Assembly: GCF_016086655.4 (NCBI RefSeq)
Contig: NC_052133.2
Span: 10,934,301-10,998,300 of the forward strand
Direction of reading: 5' to 3'
DNA: 64,000 bases
DNA from: Lepeophtheirus salmonis
Taxonomy: Eukaryota; Arthropoda; Copepoda; Siphonostomatoida; Caligidae
The position numbers were made by a program, and so were the translations under genes. The notes under the pieces are model-generated. The model had not been told where the DNA came from, made no database searches, and saw only the letters and a program-made list of their open reading frames with translations. Below, piece by piece: positions 49,581 through 62,740 of this stretch. Position 1 is the first letter of the stretch, and every line of letters begins with the position of its first letter.

Positions 49581-49823
49581 CTAAGTTTTGCCTTTATTAC
49601 GGCTCATAATGTCAATTGTTTGAGCTGGAATTTGCCCTTTGGACGTGTTAACACAAAAGGAACATTGAACACAAAACATGCGCCTTAATATTTTAGCCAA
49701 ATCTGGGAACATGCAAAAATATTTATTGTACTTTAAAACCCATATTTGGTTTTTGATACTTGATTTGACCCTGATATGGTACATGGAAGAAAAACGACAT
49801 TTTTCCTTTCCCAAATGAGCCAT
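49581..49823 (-). pseudogene. ORF weakly resembling a CGGBP1/BED-type zinc finger
   Basis: Eighty codons on the minus strand start MAHLGKEKCRFSS. Toward the C-terminus (residues about 40-78) it reads FPDLAKILRRMFCVQCSFCV then NTSKGQIPAQ and MSRNKGK. The spacing CxxC-(about 10)-x-(about 10)-NKxK is like the CGGBP1/BED finger found next to hAT transposases (xLFCxxCxxxVxxxKxxxVxxHxxSxKHKK). However, the two zinc-binding His positions are not kept (TIDI and NKGK where H would stand), so a folded finger is unlikely. The match is by eye and weak, and it may be an ordinary random ORF. No start context, promoter or partner gene is visible. Confidence 0.25.
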
Positions 49824-51799
49824 TTATTATTTTATTGTTTAAAATAATATATCAGTGTAAACTATAGCTTGAATATGTTTACCATTTTTAAAATGGGAAA
49901 TTACAAATTTCAGTAAAGATTGTTCTTCCACATGTCTTGTTTTTCTGTTTATTGTTATCTAACAATTATTTTTGACGAAAACTTTACATGAATAACTCAG
50001 TACTTACCGCACATATCATTTAATATGTTTATTTTTAAAGAATTACCAACAAAAATTTATTTATGAATACAAATTGTGGACTAAGAACTGAACGTGTATT
50101 AAATATATTTATATATAAGAAGAAAGATTAATGAATTAAGAGGAAAACAAAATGTCTTCGATAAATTTCCATATATAATAATATATGTAGTATTAAAGGT
50201 CAGATATATCATTGTACATATTCTTAAGCGGAATCATGAATCTATTTATTACATTAAAAAAACAAAAACATATCTTGGTCCATTAATGATTTTGTATTCA
50301 AATTTCTGGGATTAATTGACACACCCAAGAATGTTATCAATAGTTAAGATCCTTTATTTGATTGATGTAAGAAAATTTTGTTCTGATATGGCCTCTCTCA
50401 TATAAAATCTAGCAATTTCTAATTATTTTCGGTCCTATTTGTCCAATTTGTGACGTCTCTAAAATATTAATCAAAATAATGTGAAATTTTCTCTGACTCT
50501 AATAAACAATTTTTCAATAATATATTTTATAGCCTTTATTAGTACTATTAGGTCATTTGAGTCGAGAGACTATAAATTTATAGCCCATGTGAAAATATTA
50601 GAAGCGTGAGGATTGGAAAAAGAGAATAAAGTTGAAGTTTACGCAAATAATAAGACAACAATATACTCTGGGACAGTTGAGGAAATTAAGCATTTTGACA
50701 ATTAAAACATTCGAAAGTTTGATAGGTTATATTTGACAAATCATTTTTATATCTCTTTTTGGAAGAGGAAAAGTTCAGAGACACAATAAAGATAAGACTG
50801 TTTGTAAAATCGTTCAACATCTTTTCTAGAGATCTTTTACAACATTATGGAGATTATATTGGGAATGGATAATAACACTCCTTAGTCGTTTTTTTATTGT
50901 TTGCCCTTAACGTATTCTTGGTCTATACATATTTGCTATTAAATATACCAATTTTAATGGATTTAGTTCCTAATCAACCTATTGCAAAACATTTGTAGGT
51001 TTTTATTTTTAGTGGTATTTTCACAACATTAATTCTTTTTTTATAGGATATGATGTGTAATATGTATATTTAAAAATATGATTCTCATTATTTTGAAATT
51101 AAGTACTAAAATTATTTGTGATTTGCTACAACATGTCTAGACTAGGTTATTGCCGATATATTTTATTTATTTACTTATTAACGCGATTTGATTTGGTCTT
51201 AACTATGTACATAGTATACATATAGAGAAACAAAAACAAATCAATGAGTAGTTAAACGGGGGAAAAAGGCAATTACGTTCTAAAAAATATATTTTTATGG
51301 GAAAAACAGCAATTTTCTATTTAATTTGTATTCTCTCTTGTACAATTGTTCATTTCAAGATCATTTTTGTATAAAAATTGACTATTTACAAACAAAATGA
51401 TTTACATGTTAACTTGAATCACAGAAACACATAGTGTACATTGAATCGGCCGGATATAAACTGTTTGGTGTATGTGGGGCTTCACTTACTCATACCCATT
51501 CTTTTTTGTTTGTCCTCATACATTTTCAATATTTATTTAAAAGAAGAAAAAAGTGAAAGATAAGCATATTTTTTCATTTGTAATTATCTTTACATAATTC
51601 GCATCCCTTGTTCTGTATATGTAAAGTAAAGATACCAAACTTATGTTAATATTAAATTAAGAAAAGTGTGATTTGTTAAACCAATACAACTCAAAACCAA
51701 TATTGGACAAATTTAAATACTATATTTAGGTTTCTTTTTTTATTCAATAGGTCCTCCATTATAAGCAATAATAGCCACAATAGGCTAGTGAACTGATTG
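49824..51799. other. AT-rich non-coding, nothing recognised
   Basis: No ORF over 60 codons, RNA gene or repeat pair could be supported. Confidence 0.6.
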
Positions 51800-52130
51800 A
51801 AAGCTCTTGACAATGAATTTCGTGCTCATGACCTGCCACACTGTCATACTAACAGCTTTGAACGAATTCAAATTTGAATGATAGGTGCAGAAGACATTCT
51901 GTAACACCCAGGGGCTTCAAGTGGGCCACATGAAGCCAGACTGGAAGTCTGCGGTATTGTTGCTACATCAATTTTGGTTCATCCTAGCTGCATGGGGTTT
52001 TCATTGAGTTATTGATCTGGTAGGCAGTCTGGAGGAAGATTCCAATGGTCTCTTCAGCATTCATGGCACTGACATTGGTACGGACAAGTTTATAAACGCC
52101 TTTCCTTTCTTGCTGTCTTATAATATTTTT
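51800..52130 (+). repeat. Two-copy diverged family R2, copy 2
   Basis: Nucleotide and plus-frame protein similarity to 48574-48882: MKPDWKSAVLLLHQFWFILA, then GFH, a stop, VIDLVGSLEEDSNGLFSIHG and TDIGTDKFINAFPFLL. Nucleotide blocks such as attgttgct, ttttggtt and ggcagtctgga line up without gaps over about 190 bases. One stop interrupts the frame, and the sequence is noticeably more GC-rich than its flanks. It is not identified with a known family. Confidence 0.4.
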
Positions 52131-52982
52131 TTAAATGAAAGACATGGGATACCAATAAAACATTTTTATTTTATTTCTGCTGTAGTCTGATTCGTAATTT
52201 TACCTCGTATTTAAAAATATCGGAGATAAAATCGTTAATATATGGCATTGTAAATTTTGAGTCCTCACTACGTATAATATGTGGGACCTAAGGGATGTGT
52301 CTCTCATAAAATCGGAACTGATAGAACGTGTATGAGACGAGACCGAATGCATGAAAAAAAAACTTAAAGCCAAGTCCAGATCGAGTATTAATACCTAACA
52401 TACAAGCGTTTCTCTATCTTAGATATAAGTTTTTTTATGATGTAATACAAATTATATTGATACAGATAAACACCGAACAATAACCGAATAATTCTGCTTA
52501 AATAACAAAGATAAATAAACAAGCGGAAAAGTACTATTTAAAAACCTATATTTTCGTTTTTTTTAAGCACAATGCACATAACTTTTATTAACTATGCACT
52601 TATCTAAAGCACATATTTTGTAGCTTATACCACATCAACTAGAAATCAACGTCATTAGTTCGTTACTAGTCATTACATTACATTAACTTCCTATCCGCAT
52701 GCAAATCTGTTTATGCCATTAGTATTCACTTCACAGATCCTTTTTCTTCCTATATATAAATATTTATAAAAGACATGAAAGTGATTCTTTAATGTTCCTT
52801 TATTGTTTACCTCGTAAAAAGGGATGGAACAAAATTGCCCATCTATGTAAATCTTCCTCCAATTCACACTCATAATTTGGATACCTACATATTTAAGTAC
52901 GGAAAACTGGTTCTTAACTTGTTTTTTTTCTTCCAAAATGTTGTGAGGACATAGTCCGAAAAAATAACAAATGATAAATTAT
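52131..52982. other. AT-rich non-coding, nothing recognised
   Basis: The 81-codon minus ORF at 52691-52936 has no domain. Confidence 0.55.
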
Positions 52983-53640
52983 ACAGTGTGGGGGAACCAA
53001 ATTGGAAACATTTATCCCAATCAACTTCAAGACACTGATTCCCATAAACCACAAAAGTTTAATCAACAATTCATCTTGCAAAGATTAATTGTAGATTCAG
53101 TGTTTTATACTGTGCCTAACATTTCTTTACAAGGGCTCTGAACGCCTTGTACCACGAAATCATCAGACCTATTGGCCCACTCCTTATCAACTTTCATATC
53201 TGCCACATTTTTGTAAAGAGTTTCACAAGCCTTCCTCTCAATTTTGCCTCAAACAACATGGTCGAGAGGCGAACAGTCATGTAATAAAAGAAACAGCTTT
53301 TCCCATTTCCACAATCTTGCCAAGTTTTTCTTACACCAATTTTGGACCAATTACCTTTTGTTTGATGAAGCGGAATCTTGTTACCAACCAAAGTAGTTCT
53401 TGTCTACATATCTAGTGCTTATTCACCTTCTTAACAGTATCCACAAGCCTCCAGGAGCAAGGAATGATATGGAAAATATCTCCAGTTGTGAGATGTGAGT
53501 TGAGATGATCTGACAAACGCTGCCATTTGGACTCAATCTTGAAGTGAGGTGTAGACAGGAAAAATTGTGGAGTTATAAAAATGGTCAAGTTTTCACTAAT
53601 TACCACTCCCATACCATAAAAACATGTTTTAAGATAAAAC
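52983..53640 (-). pseudogene. mariner-like transposase, catalytic C-terminal half, broken
   Basis: Minus strand from about 53612: MGVVISENLTIFITPQFF (the 'VLGVVSSxGxxMPPHFF' block), then DSASSNKR (second Asp, QDSA position, near 53375), LVQNWCKKNLARLW, LLLHDCSPLDHVV (third Asp region, near 53261-53269) with TGA where Trp is usual, KIERKACETLYKNVADMK, then DKEWANRSDDFVVQG. The 3' sequence continues to the left edge, where tacagtgtgggggaaccaaa at 52982-53001 looks like the terminal repeat with its TA. Several stops and frame changes are present. The first Asp and both HTH motifs are absent, and no right-hand end was found, so the copy is 5'-truncated. It is a different lineage from the 5165 and 44080 copies, judged by the end sequence. 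Confidence 0.75.
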
Positions 53641-54689
53641 TCTAAATATACGCGTAATCAAAATGAGTATGTGTTTTGCGTCCTCCTATTGTATAGTTTG
53701 AACTATCATTAACTTTGTTGAGAGATTGAACCGGGCTCTTGTAGATGTAACTTTTGCTATTTTATGAAAAAAATAGTCACTAAAAGACAAAATAGAGCAA
53801 ATCATATTATTAAAAAAAATTATTTCAGACAAATATGCAATCTTTCAAAAGTTGAAAATAGTTTTTCTCTAAAATGAGTGTTTCTTTATACAAAATCATA
53901 AACAAAGTAAAGATAAGCTGCATATAGATCGCACTTTTATTGTCCTTTATGTATAACATGAGATCTTGGTAAATGATTGAACCAGTCTAATGCACATTTG
54001 CTATATCTTATTATTTTGGGCTGACTAACATATTTATACATTTTAGAAAATGTAGGAAATATCTAACAAACAGGAAATAAATTTACTTCTATTTAATATA
54101 CAACTCAAATTGAATTAACACCCAACTGACAATTATCCAACACATAAAAGGCACAAATAACATACTTATGTAGATAAATACTAATGTAAGTATATGGGTT
54201 TCTTATTTCCCAGAAAAATGTCGTTGTTCGGGATCCCGGAAAAAAATGTAATAATTAATAAATACTGTGAAATTTTAGTATTTCTATTAATATTTTAATA
54301 AAAAATAACACCTTACATGCTCATTTTATCTCATAATAAGCTCTCCCTTCTCATTTTATCATAATCACTCATAGTTCACGGGTGTGTTTTTTTAAAGACC
54401 GCGTATTTCGATTGGAATTTGATTCGACAAATAAGTTAACAGTAAGTTATAAACAAACGAACTATTGGTAGAGCTGGGAGTTGCAAAATTGTGAGATATA
54501 AAGCTCAATCCGTTGGCTAAAAAATATCTTGCGTATCACTAAATTTTTTCTAATGGAAAGTATATATTTAAAAAATGATATAAGCAATGTGATTCTTTAT
54601 TTATTGAACGTTTAATTAATTGAATTATATAATTAAACGAAGCTTTTGAAAGTGTACTAAAAATAAATAAATTATTTTAATGGATTTTT
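53641..54689. other. AT-rich non-coding, nothing recognised
   Basis: No supported feature. Confidence 0.6.
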
Positions 54690-54970
54690 AAATTAATACT
54701 TTTAAAAATGTTTATCTCTTTAACAATCAAAAGAGTGTCTACATAGCGGTCAAACTAGCCAATTTCCATTATTTTATCAAAATTTTTGAAAATTTGTTTT
54801 CCAGAGCGTAGTACATCTTTGACATCAAAATTACCTGAAACGGAATCGACAAAACGAAAATTACACGTGATTAACTGTTTCAGTATCAGGATCATAAACA
54901 ATATTAACATTCTTAAAACCTGCCTTGAGTTTTTGCCTTACAAAATGTAAAATATGGAACAAAAAAACTA
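54690..54970 (-). pseudogene. mariner transposase, N-terminal DNA-binding fragment
   Basis: Minus strand: FYIL, stop, GKNSRQ, frameshift, GFKNVNIVYDPDTETVNHV, stop, FSFCRFRF, frameshift, GNFDVKDVLRSGKQIFKNFD then KIMEI, stop, FDRYVDTLLIVKEI. These blocks follow the N-terminus of the same mariner type as 12258-12525, including the GNFDVKDxxRSGRP linker between the two HTH motifs, which the other copy has lost. The remainder (second HTH onward and DDE core) is not recognisable. Three stops and at least two frameshifts are present, so there is no product. Confidence 0.75.
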
Positions 54971-56925
54971 AGGAAAAATTATTGTCTTGTACTCTATGCA
55001 CTTAGGTTCGAGTCTCGTTCGCTCCTAAAGAAAGAAATATACATAGTGTATATGCACTTTTAAAGACAATTCCTATGTCCGATGAAGTTAATGTAATCAT
55101 ATAATGTTTACTTATACTTAGTAAGTGCAACTCCATCAGACCAATAAAAGAAACCTTAAAGAAAGGGAAGATATGGCATATTTTCTCTATGCTAGTATCC
55201 ATCTTTGATGTGCGCTCAAACAGTAATGAGTGAAACAATCACAACAATGTCATATAAGTTTTGTTAGTAAGAAATCTTATTTTTCTAACACCATCCACTG
55301 TAAATTGATTGAATTCCTACAGCACGAGATATACACTACTAAAGACATGGAAAACAATGTATTTTATTTTACTACACTTAATGATAAAAAAGATATAATT
55401 AAATGCAGTATTTATCGGAAACTTTCCACATCTTTAAAATCCTGAAAATTACCCCAAAACAGCACCTATATTAAGAAGTATAGGCATTTACCACTCTTTT
55501 ACAAGCCATGTTATTTTCCAGATATGTATCTTTACTTATGACAATAGTTTTTCGTCCACCTATGTGGAAAGGAAGAATCTACATAAATATACCAGTGTAT
55601 ATAATAATCATTGTTTTTCAAGCCATTCCTTAACTCATCTTCACTTATCTCTAATCTACCCCAAGCAATTATATTTAAGAGGAAGATGGGTTTTAAAAAA
55701 AAGTGCTTTTGTCATCTCCTTGAGAAGGTGGAACGATATATATATACATAATATACGTATTATTAATATATACACAACAATATTTATGATAGATCTTCTT
55801 AGAATTAATTAATTTACCTATGCAGAAATCCTTTTTTGTTTTCTGTGTATCCAACTTATATCTTGTTCGGAAAATTATTTTATCAATAGATAAATTCCCT
55901 CTCTCATCCTTAAATAAGGTATTTTTCAGTGGAATACAAAATAACAAAAAAAAAAAAAAGGAAAAGAAGAAAGTATGAGTTTTTCTCAGAAAATGGAATG
56001 GATTACATTTCTATTCTTGACCTAATTATGTTTATTATCTTCTCTTTTGTTTAATAAATTCTGCATTTGTTAATCTTTAAATTGGTTTATCATTAAATCA
56101 CAATTAAAAGTTTGATTGAAGTATAAAATTCATAGATTTAATCTAAAAGCCTATTTAAGGCATTATATAAATCAAATAAACACTCAAACCAGAGAGAGTA
56201 TGCTACCTTTGGGTTGTCAAAGTCACGCTTGTTAGTTGTCGAAGGCCGTTAGTTATACTAGAAGTATATTTTCTATAAGAGTATTGAACTACATTGTTTT
56301 ACTAAAAAAATATCACTTATGTGTTACAGGTTAATGAAAAATAAAAAGTTTACGAAATGATTTTATGTGACACTATAAAAATGTCCTTTTAAGTCGGTCC
56401 ACATTTTTTCATCTTGTATTATGATACCTTTGCTTCATTTGTCAGCTGATGAGGGATTGCATAATAATGTTAACATCACCAACATTTTACAACCATATGA
56501 ATTGTGCATTATCAAAGCCATCTAATCACATTTCAGATATGAAATTTGTACTAGAAATATTTTTAGAAATTCATGCATTATCATTTTACATCTTTGTAAA
56601 GATTAATATATATATAGGAAAAATACTCGATGAATATAAAATCATGATTGTATCCGAGTTTTATTGTTTTTTTTTTTTTTTGTAAAATGTTGGTCCCTAT
56701 AATTTGTGCCCTTATATCCGGTTGTTCTTATAGGAGGGTTCTAGTCAGAATTGTATTAAATATGTCTAGCAAAATGGGACCAAATTTTTCTAGCTTGTAA
56801 ATCTGAAGTGACTTTATTATTTTCCAAAACTGCTATCATGATTTTTAAATTCTTGAGAAGGGAAAATTTCAGTATATAGTAACTCGTTATATTATATTTT
56901 TAAAGAGTCAGATGAAAACCTCTTG
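54971..56925. other. AT-rich non-coding, nothing recognised
   Basis: Short ORFs at 55002-55238 (-), 55230-55445 (+), 55564-55812 (+), 55693-55947 (-) and 56449-56685 (+) have no domain. A runs occur near 55949 and a T run near 56666. Confidence 0.55.
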
Positions 56926-56952
56926 CAGGCCGGGGTTGTCAACCTCTACCCG
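56926..56952 (+). repeat. hAT-type left end, isolated
   Basis: The sequence caggccggggttgtcaacct, then ctacccg, resembles hAT left ends of the form CAGGGGTTGTCAACC. It is GC-rich against its surroundings. No convincing inverted partner was found downstream. Confidence 0.3.
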
Positions 56953-59137
56953 AAACTATAAATAACTAGAGTTGACATGTTTCTGATCAAAAAAATAATT
57001 TAATAATTAGAGAAGAAAAAACGGTGGGTGCGTGTGCTCTTTCTTGTTTTTTGTACATTATTTAATAGGTTGTCGTTCTGTAAACTTCTCCCTCAGCAGT
57101 AAGTATTATTGCCTATTTTTGGTATAAATTCTTTTAAAAATGCATGATTAAATAAAATTAATTCCATTCTTATATTACGCTAGTTGCATTCTATTTTTCT
57201 TTACAAACATGTCCATCCTATAACTTGGCTATCTCAGATTATAATATAAATTTAACACTCATAATAGAACAAACTATGTGAATAAAACATTGAACTTGTG
57301 ATGAAGTAAAATAATAATTCCGAATGTTTTATTTTTCCAATCTTTAGTTACATGTTGTTTTTAAGTTGTTGATGCATCATAACTATTATTTATAGGATAT
57401 TTATAAAGCATTACTATGAATTCATATAATTATCTACAACATATACAATGAAGGAAGTTTTTTTAAAGAAGATGCACAAAAAAAATGAGTTTCAAATTTC
57501 AAAATAGTTTTTTTTTCATTCAAGATGATGTTCATTTACTTAAAAAAACATGCGAATCACGCTTTATATATATCTACGAGTCCATATCTTCTTTTAAAAA
57601 AAGAGTTTGTTGTTTTTTTACTTATCATGATGTAAGTAATTTTTTTCAAAGCCTTATAAGTTAATAAGCCAAAAATAATAACAATAAAAAAAAACAATGT
57701 TGGATCATGATGCTATACAGAATTATTAGTTATATTTTTTTTTGATTGTTTTTCATGAATTCCTTATGATTTATTTATTTTTTCTTTGAATAGAATGATG
57801 TCTCGACTTGAAAAATGATTTTTTTTTCAAGTAGTTTATTCTGTGCATGCATTAAGAAACAATCTTGATTTCATGGTCTGATATGTGCTTATGAATATTC
57901 AAAACAATGGACAGCAAATGTTGATTCAATAAAGTCAATATATGAAAAGACATAATTTAATTATATTTTTATTGACTATAAAGATAGTTTTTGTGAATAG
58001 AAATTTGACATGATCTCAAAAGAGAATATGTGTATTCATGTATATTATAATGCTATAAAAGTTTAAAAATTCTTTTTTATGTCTACCTACATATGTATAT
58101 TAAAAAAGATACATAACACACAAAAAAAAAAAAAAAAAAAAACTAGCTGGAAGAGACTGAATGACATTCATTCATATTTTTTGTGGTTATTACGTAAATT
58201 TAAAGCCAATTTGCATGAGGAAAAAAAGGGTAAATACAACATCGTCAAAGGCATGGGATATATAGTTAGCTAAAGGTTGATGGAACTCTCTCCTTATCAT
58301 CTTATTTGGGAGAGTTAAAAGCTTAAGGGTAAATTTTATAAGTTTGTTCCCTCTTCAGACTTTCTCCTTCTATCTTGAAAATTTGCAGAAAGTTGAGATT
58401 CAATTAAAGCAATCTTTTAATACCCAAACTACCCAAAAGTCATATACGCAGCAAGAGCTAATAAAAAGGCAATACCTCGAGGGAAGGATAAGATATTAAA
58501 GAGCTCAATATGAACTCTGATGAGTTTCTATGAAATAGAATACTGATTAAATACCGAAAGACCCATTCAAATCTCAACACTTTGACTTTTAAACTTCAAC
58601 AAGATATAATTTTTAATTAAAAATATCATTTCGACAAAATTTAAACTATAAATAGATGTGTGTCTGAGCTCTCTCAATCATTAATGTAGTCACTTTTGTA
58701 CATAATTGATTATGCTTAAATATATCAAAATATGAATTAATTTCAATCTTCCAGTAATTGTTTGTTGAAACTTGTGTATTTTATTTTTTTATAATTTTTA
58801 CAATAGTGATCCTTTTTTTATTAGTTAAAATATTAATTCTTTTTGAATTATCCTTGACATTACTGTCATGATTAATAAGTTTTTAATTTAGATTATTATT
58901 TTACGTAAATATATTCAGGTTTTTAACAAAAAAAAATATATATTGCAACCTTATAATAATAAGAAAATAACTTCTCCAGGTGAAACTAAGCGACGCAAAT
59001 AATTTATTATAGAATTAGCAAGAGAGGGAGCTCGACTTTTTAGAGATATTTGCAAAATTATCTAGGATCATAAAATTTGATGGAAGGTTTCTTTATGCGG
59101 AGGAGGTTGTGATTTTTTCTCTTACGGAGTATGCCTT

Positions 59138-59153
59138 GGAGGGGGTGGAGGGG
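59138..59153 (+). other. G-rich tract, possible G-quadruplex
   Basis: ggagggggtggagggg has four G runs of 2, 5, 2 and 4, standing out in AT-rich sequence. With only two-G runs in places, any quadruplex would be of the weaker two-tetrad kind. Confidence 0.4.
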
Positions 59154-61105
59154 TCGTAGTTGATCCAAGAACTATGCAATGAGCCCGGTAGGATACCATT
59201 ATATAAGGACTTTTTCTTGTCGTTTTCTCTTTATAGAAAGAAACATGCTCGCTAAAATATGCGTTAGATTTACAATCCTAACGATAACTTTACAGTTGAT
59301 GGGGCCGCAGTTTCACTTTAATCAAACTAACACAACGTGGGTTAGGCCATTTTTAGTGTGAACGGGGCAGGGGGCTATATTATCTTTCCTTTTATAAAAG
59401 TATTTTCAGATTTTAGAAAATGTTAGGTTTTGTAATGATAGTTACAATCGATGTAATTTTATAAAATCATGTATCAACATTGGAAGCTTATTTTAATCGT
59501 TAGATTCTTATATCAAAGAGTTAGGGTATTTTACAGTTTTTTTTTAAGTATAAACTTAAATTTTTGCATAATGATACTTATATATGGACATATATTCATA
59601 GACAAAATTCAGTCAAACTTTCAAACTTTTTTTTTGTTTTTGGTGAATTTTTTGATAATCTGAATAAGCTAAAAAAAGTAATCAAAAGTGTCAATATATT
59701 ATTTAGATCTTTATTTTCCGGGGGGGAGAATTTCTCATCCTTTTCATTGGTTGGTAAAAATAATTCAAGGGGTTTGAAATTATAGAGGAAGATATACATG
59801 AAAATTAGTGAAGACAGTTAATTAGAATAAATGCTCATCTGAGGATGACTCTACAAATTGAACATATTTCATACGCAGCTGATATTTACAAACTAAAGTT
59901 TGGACACTTTCGTACAATAAATATCAACTTTTTCTACAAAAGTATTTATATTCTGTAATGGTGACAATTTGTTTTTGTTTGTTTGTTAATTTGGCATAGA
60001 ATTAACCATAGTTTACAAATAAGGAAATACCATCGAATAAAACTACGTTAATATTGTGATCAAATTTTTTTAGACATTTTAGTAGTGCTGTTTTATTTAA
60101 ATATGGCCCAATAGAAAAAAGACTGGAAAAAAATACCCATGAATTATTAGTTGGACAAAGATGCTTACATCATAAATTTCATTTTATGACAAAAAAACTT
60201 TAGAATTATAACATTGAAAGTTTTTTTGGATGGTATTAAATCTATAAAGGACTTGAATGATTGTTTCAAAAATATTTACCTTATGTAAAAAGAACATTTA
60301 GACATAATACACATAAATAATGTTCCCAACGAATCTAAATATAAGCTTATACGTAGGTAAAATGATTTTTTTCCTTCAAAATACTGGAGAGTTTCTAACA
60401 ATGGATACTAGATTGAAGTTGCTTTATAAGAAATAATGAAACAATAATATTTATGATTTATAAAGTCACCTTAGACAAATTTATAGGCAAGTAAAAAAAA
60501 ACCATAGCTTAAAAAAAAATCAGAGTACAATACCCACCAAGAAAATTAAAACTTCCTTACTTGTGAGTTGAAATAAATAAATGAGCTACATAGTCACACA
60601 TTATAAATAAGTAATTTATATTATAATGACCCACTTAAAAAGTCGTCTAGCCAAAGAAGCAGTGATTTATTAGACTCTCTTCCATAAGGAGTTAGTAAGT
60701 CTTTCTTTGTTTATTTAATTAGTTTCTTTAGTAAATGAATTGTAATTTTTGGTATTGCAAATACCATCAAGAGTAAGACGAAGAATAGACGATATAAATT
60801 AACTCTCCATAAAGTTAATCAGCATTATATTTTGGGGCCCCTTATTTCGATAGATCTCCCTAAAAGATGTTGTAGCGTCATAAATTATGTCTTGAAAATA
60901 AAAGGTAGAAGAAAATAGATTCGTACGTTATATTAATCATATGATCTATTTTGAATTTATTGCTCAAATTTTGCAAAGGCCGTTGAAAATACCCCTTTTG
61001 CAAAAATTGTTTTGTTATTTTGTAAAAAAGTATTTATAAACAATTAAATTTACAATTTAACATTCCTCTTTTGTTTATTTTCTAGTCACACCAGTTATTT
61101 TATCG

Positions 61106-61123
61106 TCGGTCATTTATGACCGA
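61106..61123. repeat. Perfect 18-base palindrome
   Basis: tcggtcatttatgaccga: 8-base arms around TT. Its function is unknown; it could be a protein-binding dyad or the remains of an element end. Confidence 0.6.
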
Positions 61124-62107
61124 TATTTTATTTTTGCTTCAATTTATTTAAAATTCATTTAGGATATGTTAATTTCCTATTATGATAGTCAAGTAAATTT
61201 CTAAAATTATTGATGAAATCTTTGTCTCATGACACCAGTTTTTATTGTAGAGTATAACACCTAGCTTATATTCTCTTTTTCTTATGTGAAGAGGTTTTTG
61301 CAAATGATTTTTATATTATTGACCTGTTTGTGGATTTAGGGCCAACGAAAAAACGAATTGTAGATATAGTTGTCAAAGAAAATGCAAAAAAATAAAAAAA
61401 CAAGACATTTTTCAATCCATTTTTGCAAGCTTAGGAAGATATAAACCTGTCAAGTATCGTTTTTCCATTATAAATATCAATCTGGGCTACAAATAACAAA
61501 ATGGCATATTATTAAACTTTGATAGAGCTAATTTGTAGCTAAAACTTTATAGATTTAAGTGCTACATCAAAGTGATGAAGATATAAAACAAAGTTTAAAG
61601 ATATTAATGCAATCCTATCACTAAAGATGACTCATATACATTTGAAATAAAAAAGGAGTTACTTGGCAGTGGGCACCCTACAATGAAATAAGTTTGTTTG
61701 ATAAAAGCATGAACCTTGGTCAACAAGAGCCTATGGATGACATTTTAAATTCTATTAAAATCCCGTTAACTCAATGTTACTATTATTATTTAATATTGTT
61801 GAAAATGAATACACCCAAATAAACCCGCTTTATGCTTTGACCTTTAATTATTTATTTTGTTTTAGGGGAGAATTTAGTGATATTATAAAATTATGAGTGG
61901 CATCCATAGCTCTCACATATTAATGAATAGAGATAAGTTTCTTTGGAGTGGATAAAGAAAAAAGATTAAAATCAATTCTTCCCTATATATTTTACAAAGT
62001 GAGTAAACTGTTATGTATATAGTACTGTCGAATTAGTTAAAATAAAAGTTTATATCCTTATTAATACCAAGTAAACGTATTGGCCTAGATTATTTTTCCT
62101 TGAGGCA

Positions 62108-62162
62108 TTTTGCCTAGGAAATTTTACGTTAAAGCCATTTCTCTCAAGGAAATGTCGCCTTA
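62108..62162 (+). repeat. Left arm of foldback-like element
   Basis: Pairs in inverted orientation with 62669-62740; blocks ttttgccta, ttaaagc.att and gccttaa are shared. Confidence 0.5.
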
Positions 62163-62668
62163 ATATATAAATAAATAAGATTTTTAGATCATTTTTGCTA
62201 ATTTTAGTTAAATTGATGTTCCCTTGAATTTTTTAAGTAAAAATATGTCGTGTGTATGGCTATAAAATGGATTAAATGGTTGGAGAAATGATGGAATCAT
62301 ACCCCAAAATTTCAATGCATTTACCAACAAATCTCACTATGTAATGAATTCGAATCAAAGGTAAAATAGGTAATTAAATTATAGATTAGTATAATAAGAA
62401 CAAAAATAAAATAAATACGGCAATAATTCAAATAGAAGAACTGCTAATCAGTTCTCTGATAGTAATTATCGTTAGATATGATGGATTATTCATACTAGAA
62501 ACTACTCATGGATTGACAAAAAATATAATATGAGGCAGAAGCATAATTTCAACATTATTCCAACAGAAAACAATTATTTAATTAATTTTATAGGTATAAA
62601 TATTATATATTTGGTTTTCCGTCAAAAATAAACAATAACGACGTAAAAACATCGTTTATTTTTATTTT

Positions 62669-62740
62669 AAGGCAAATCATCCTTGAGGCTTAATAGCTTT
62701 AAGGGAAAATGTTCTGAGACAAAACAGCTCTAGGCAAAAT
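62669..62740 (-). repeat. Right arm of foldback-like element
   Basis: Inverted partner of 62108-62162, with about 15 extra bases between the first and second shared blocks. Confidence 0.5.

Larger units (their letters stand above)
56953..62089. other. AT-rich non-coding, nothing gene-like
   Basis: It holds a 21-base A run at 58122-58142, a G-rich tract at 59138-59153 and an 18-base palindrome at 61106-61123. ORFs of 60-73 codons at 58079, 59179, 59469 and 59564 (+) and 59596 (-) lack domains. Confidence 0.55.

Noticed and set aside
55005..55017. ggttcgagtctcg, resembling a tRNA T-loop or B box
   Set aside because: The flanking bases do not form a T-arm stem, and no D-arm, anticodon arm or acceptor stem can be folded upstream.
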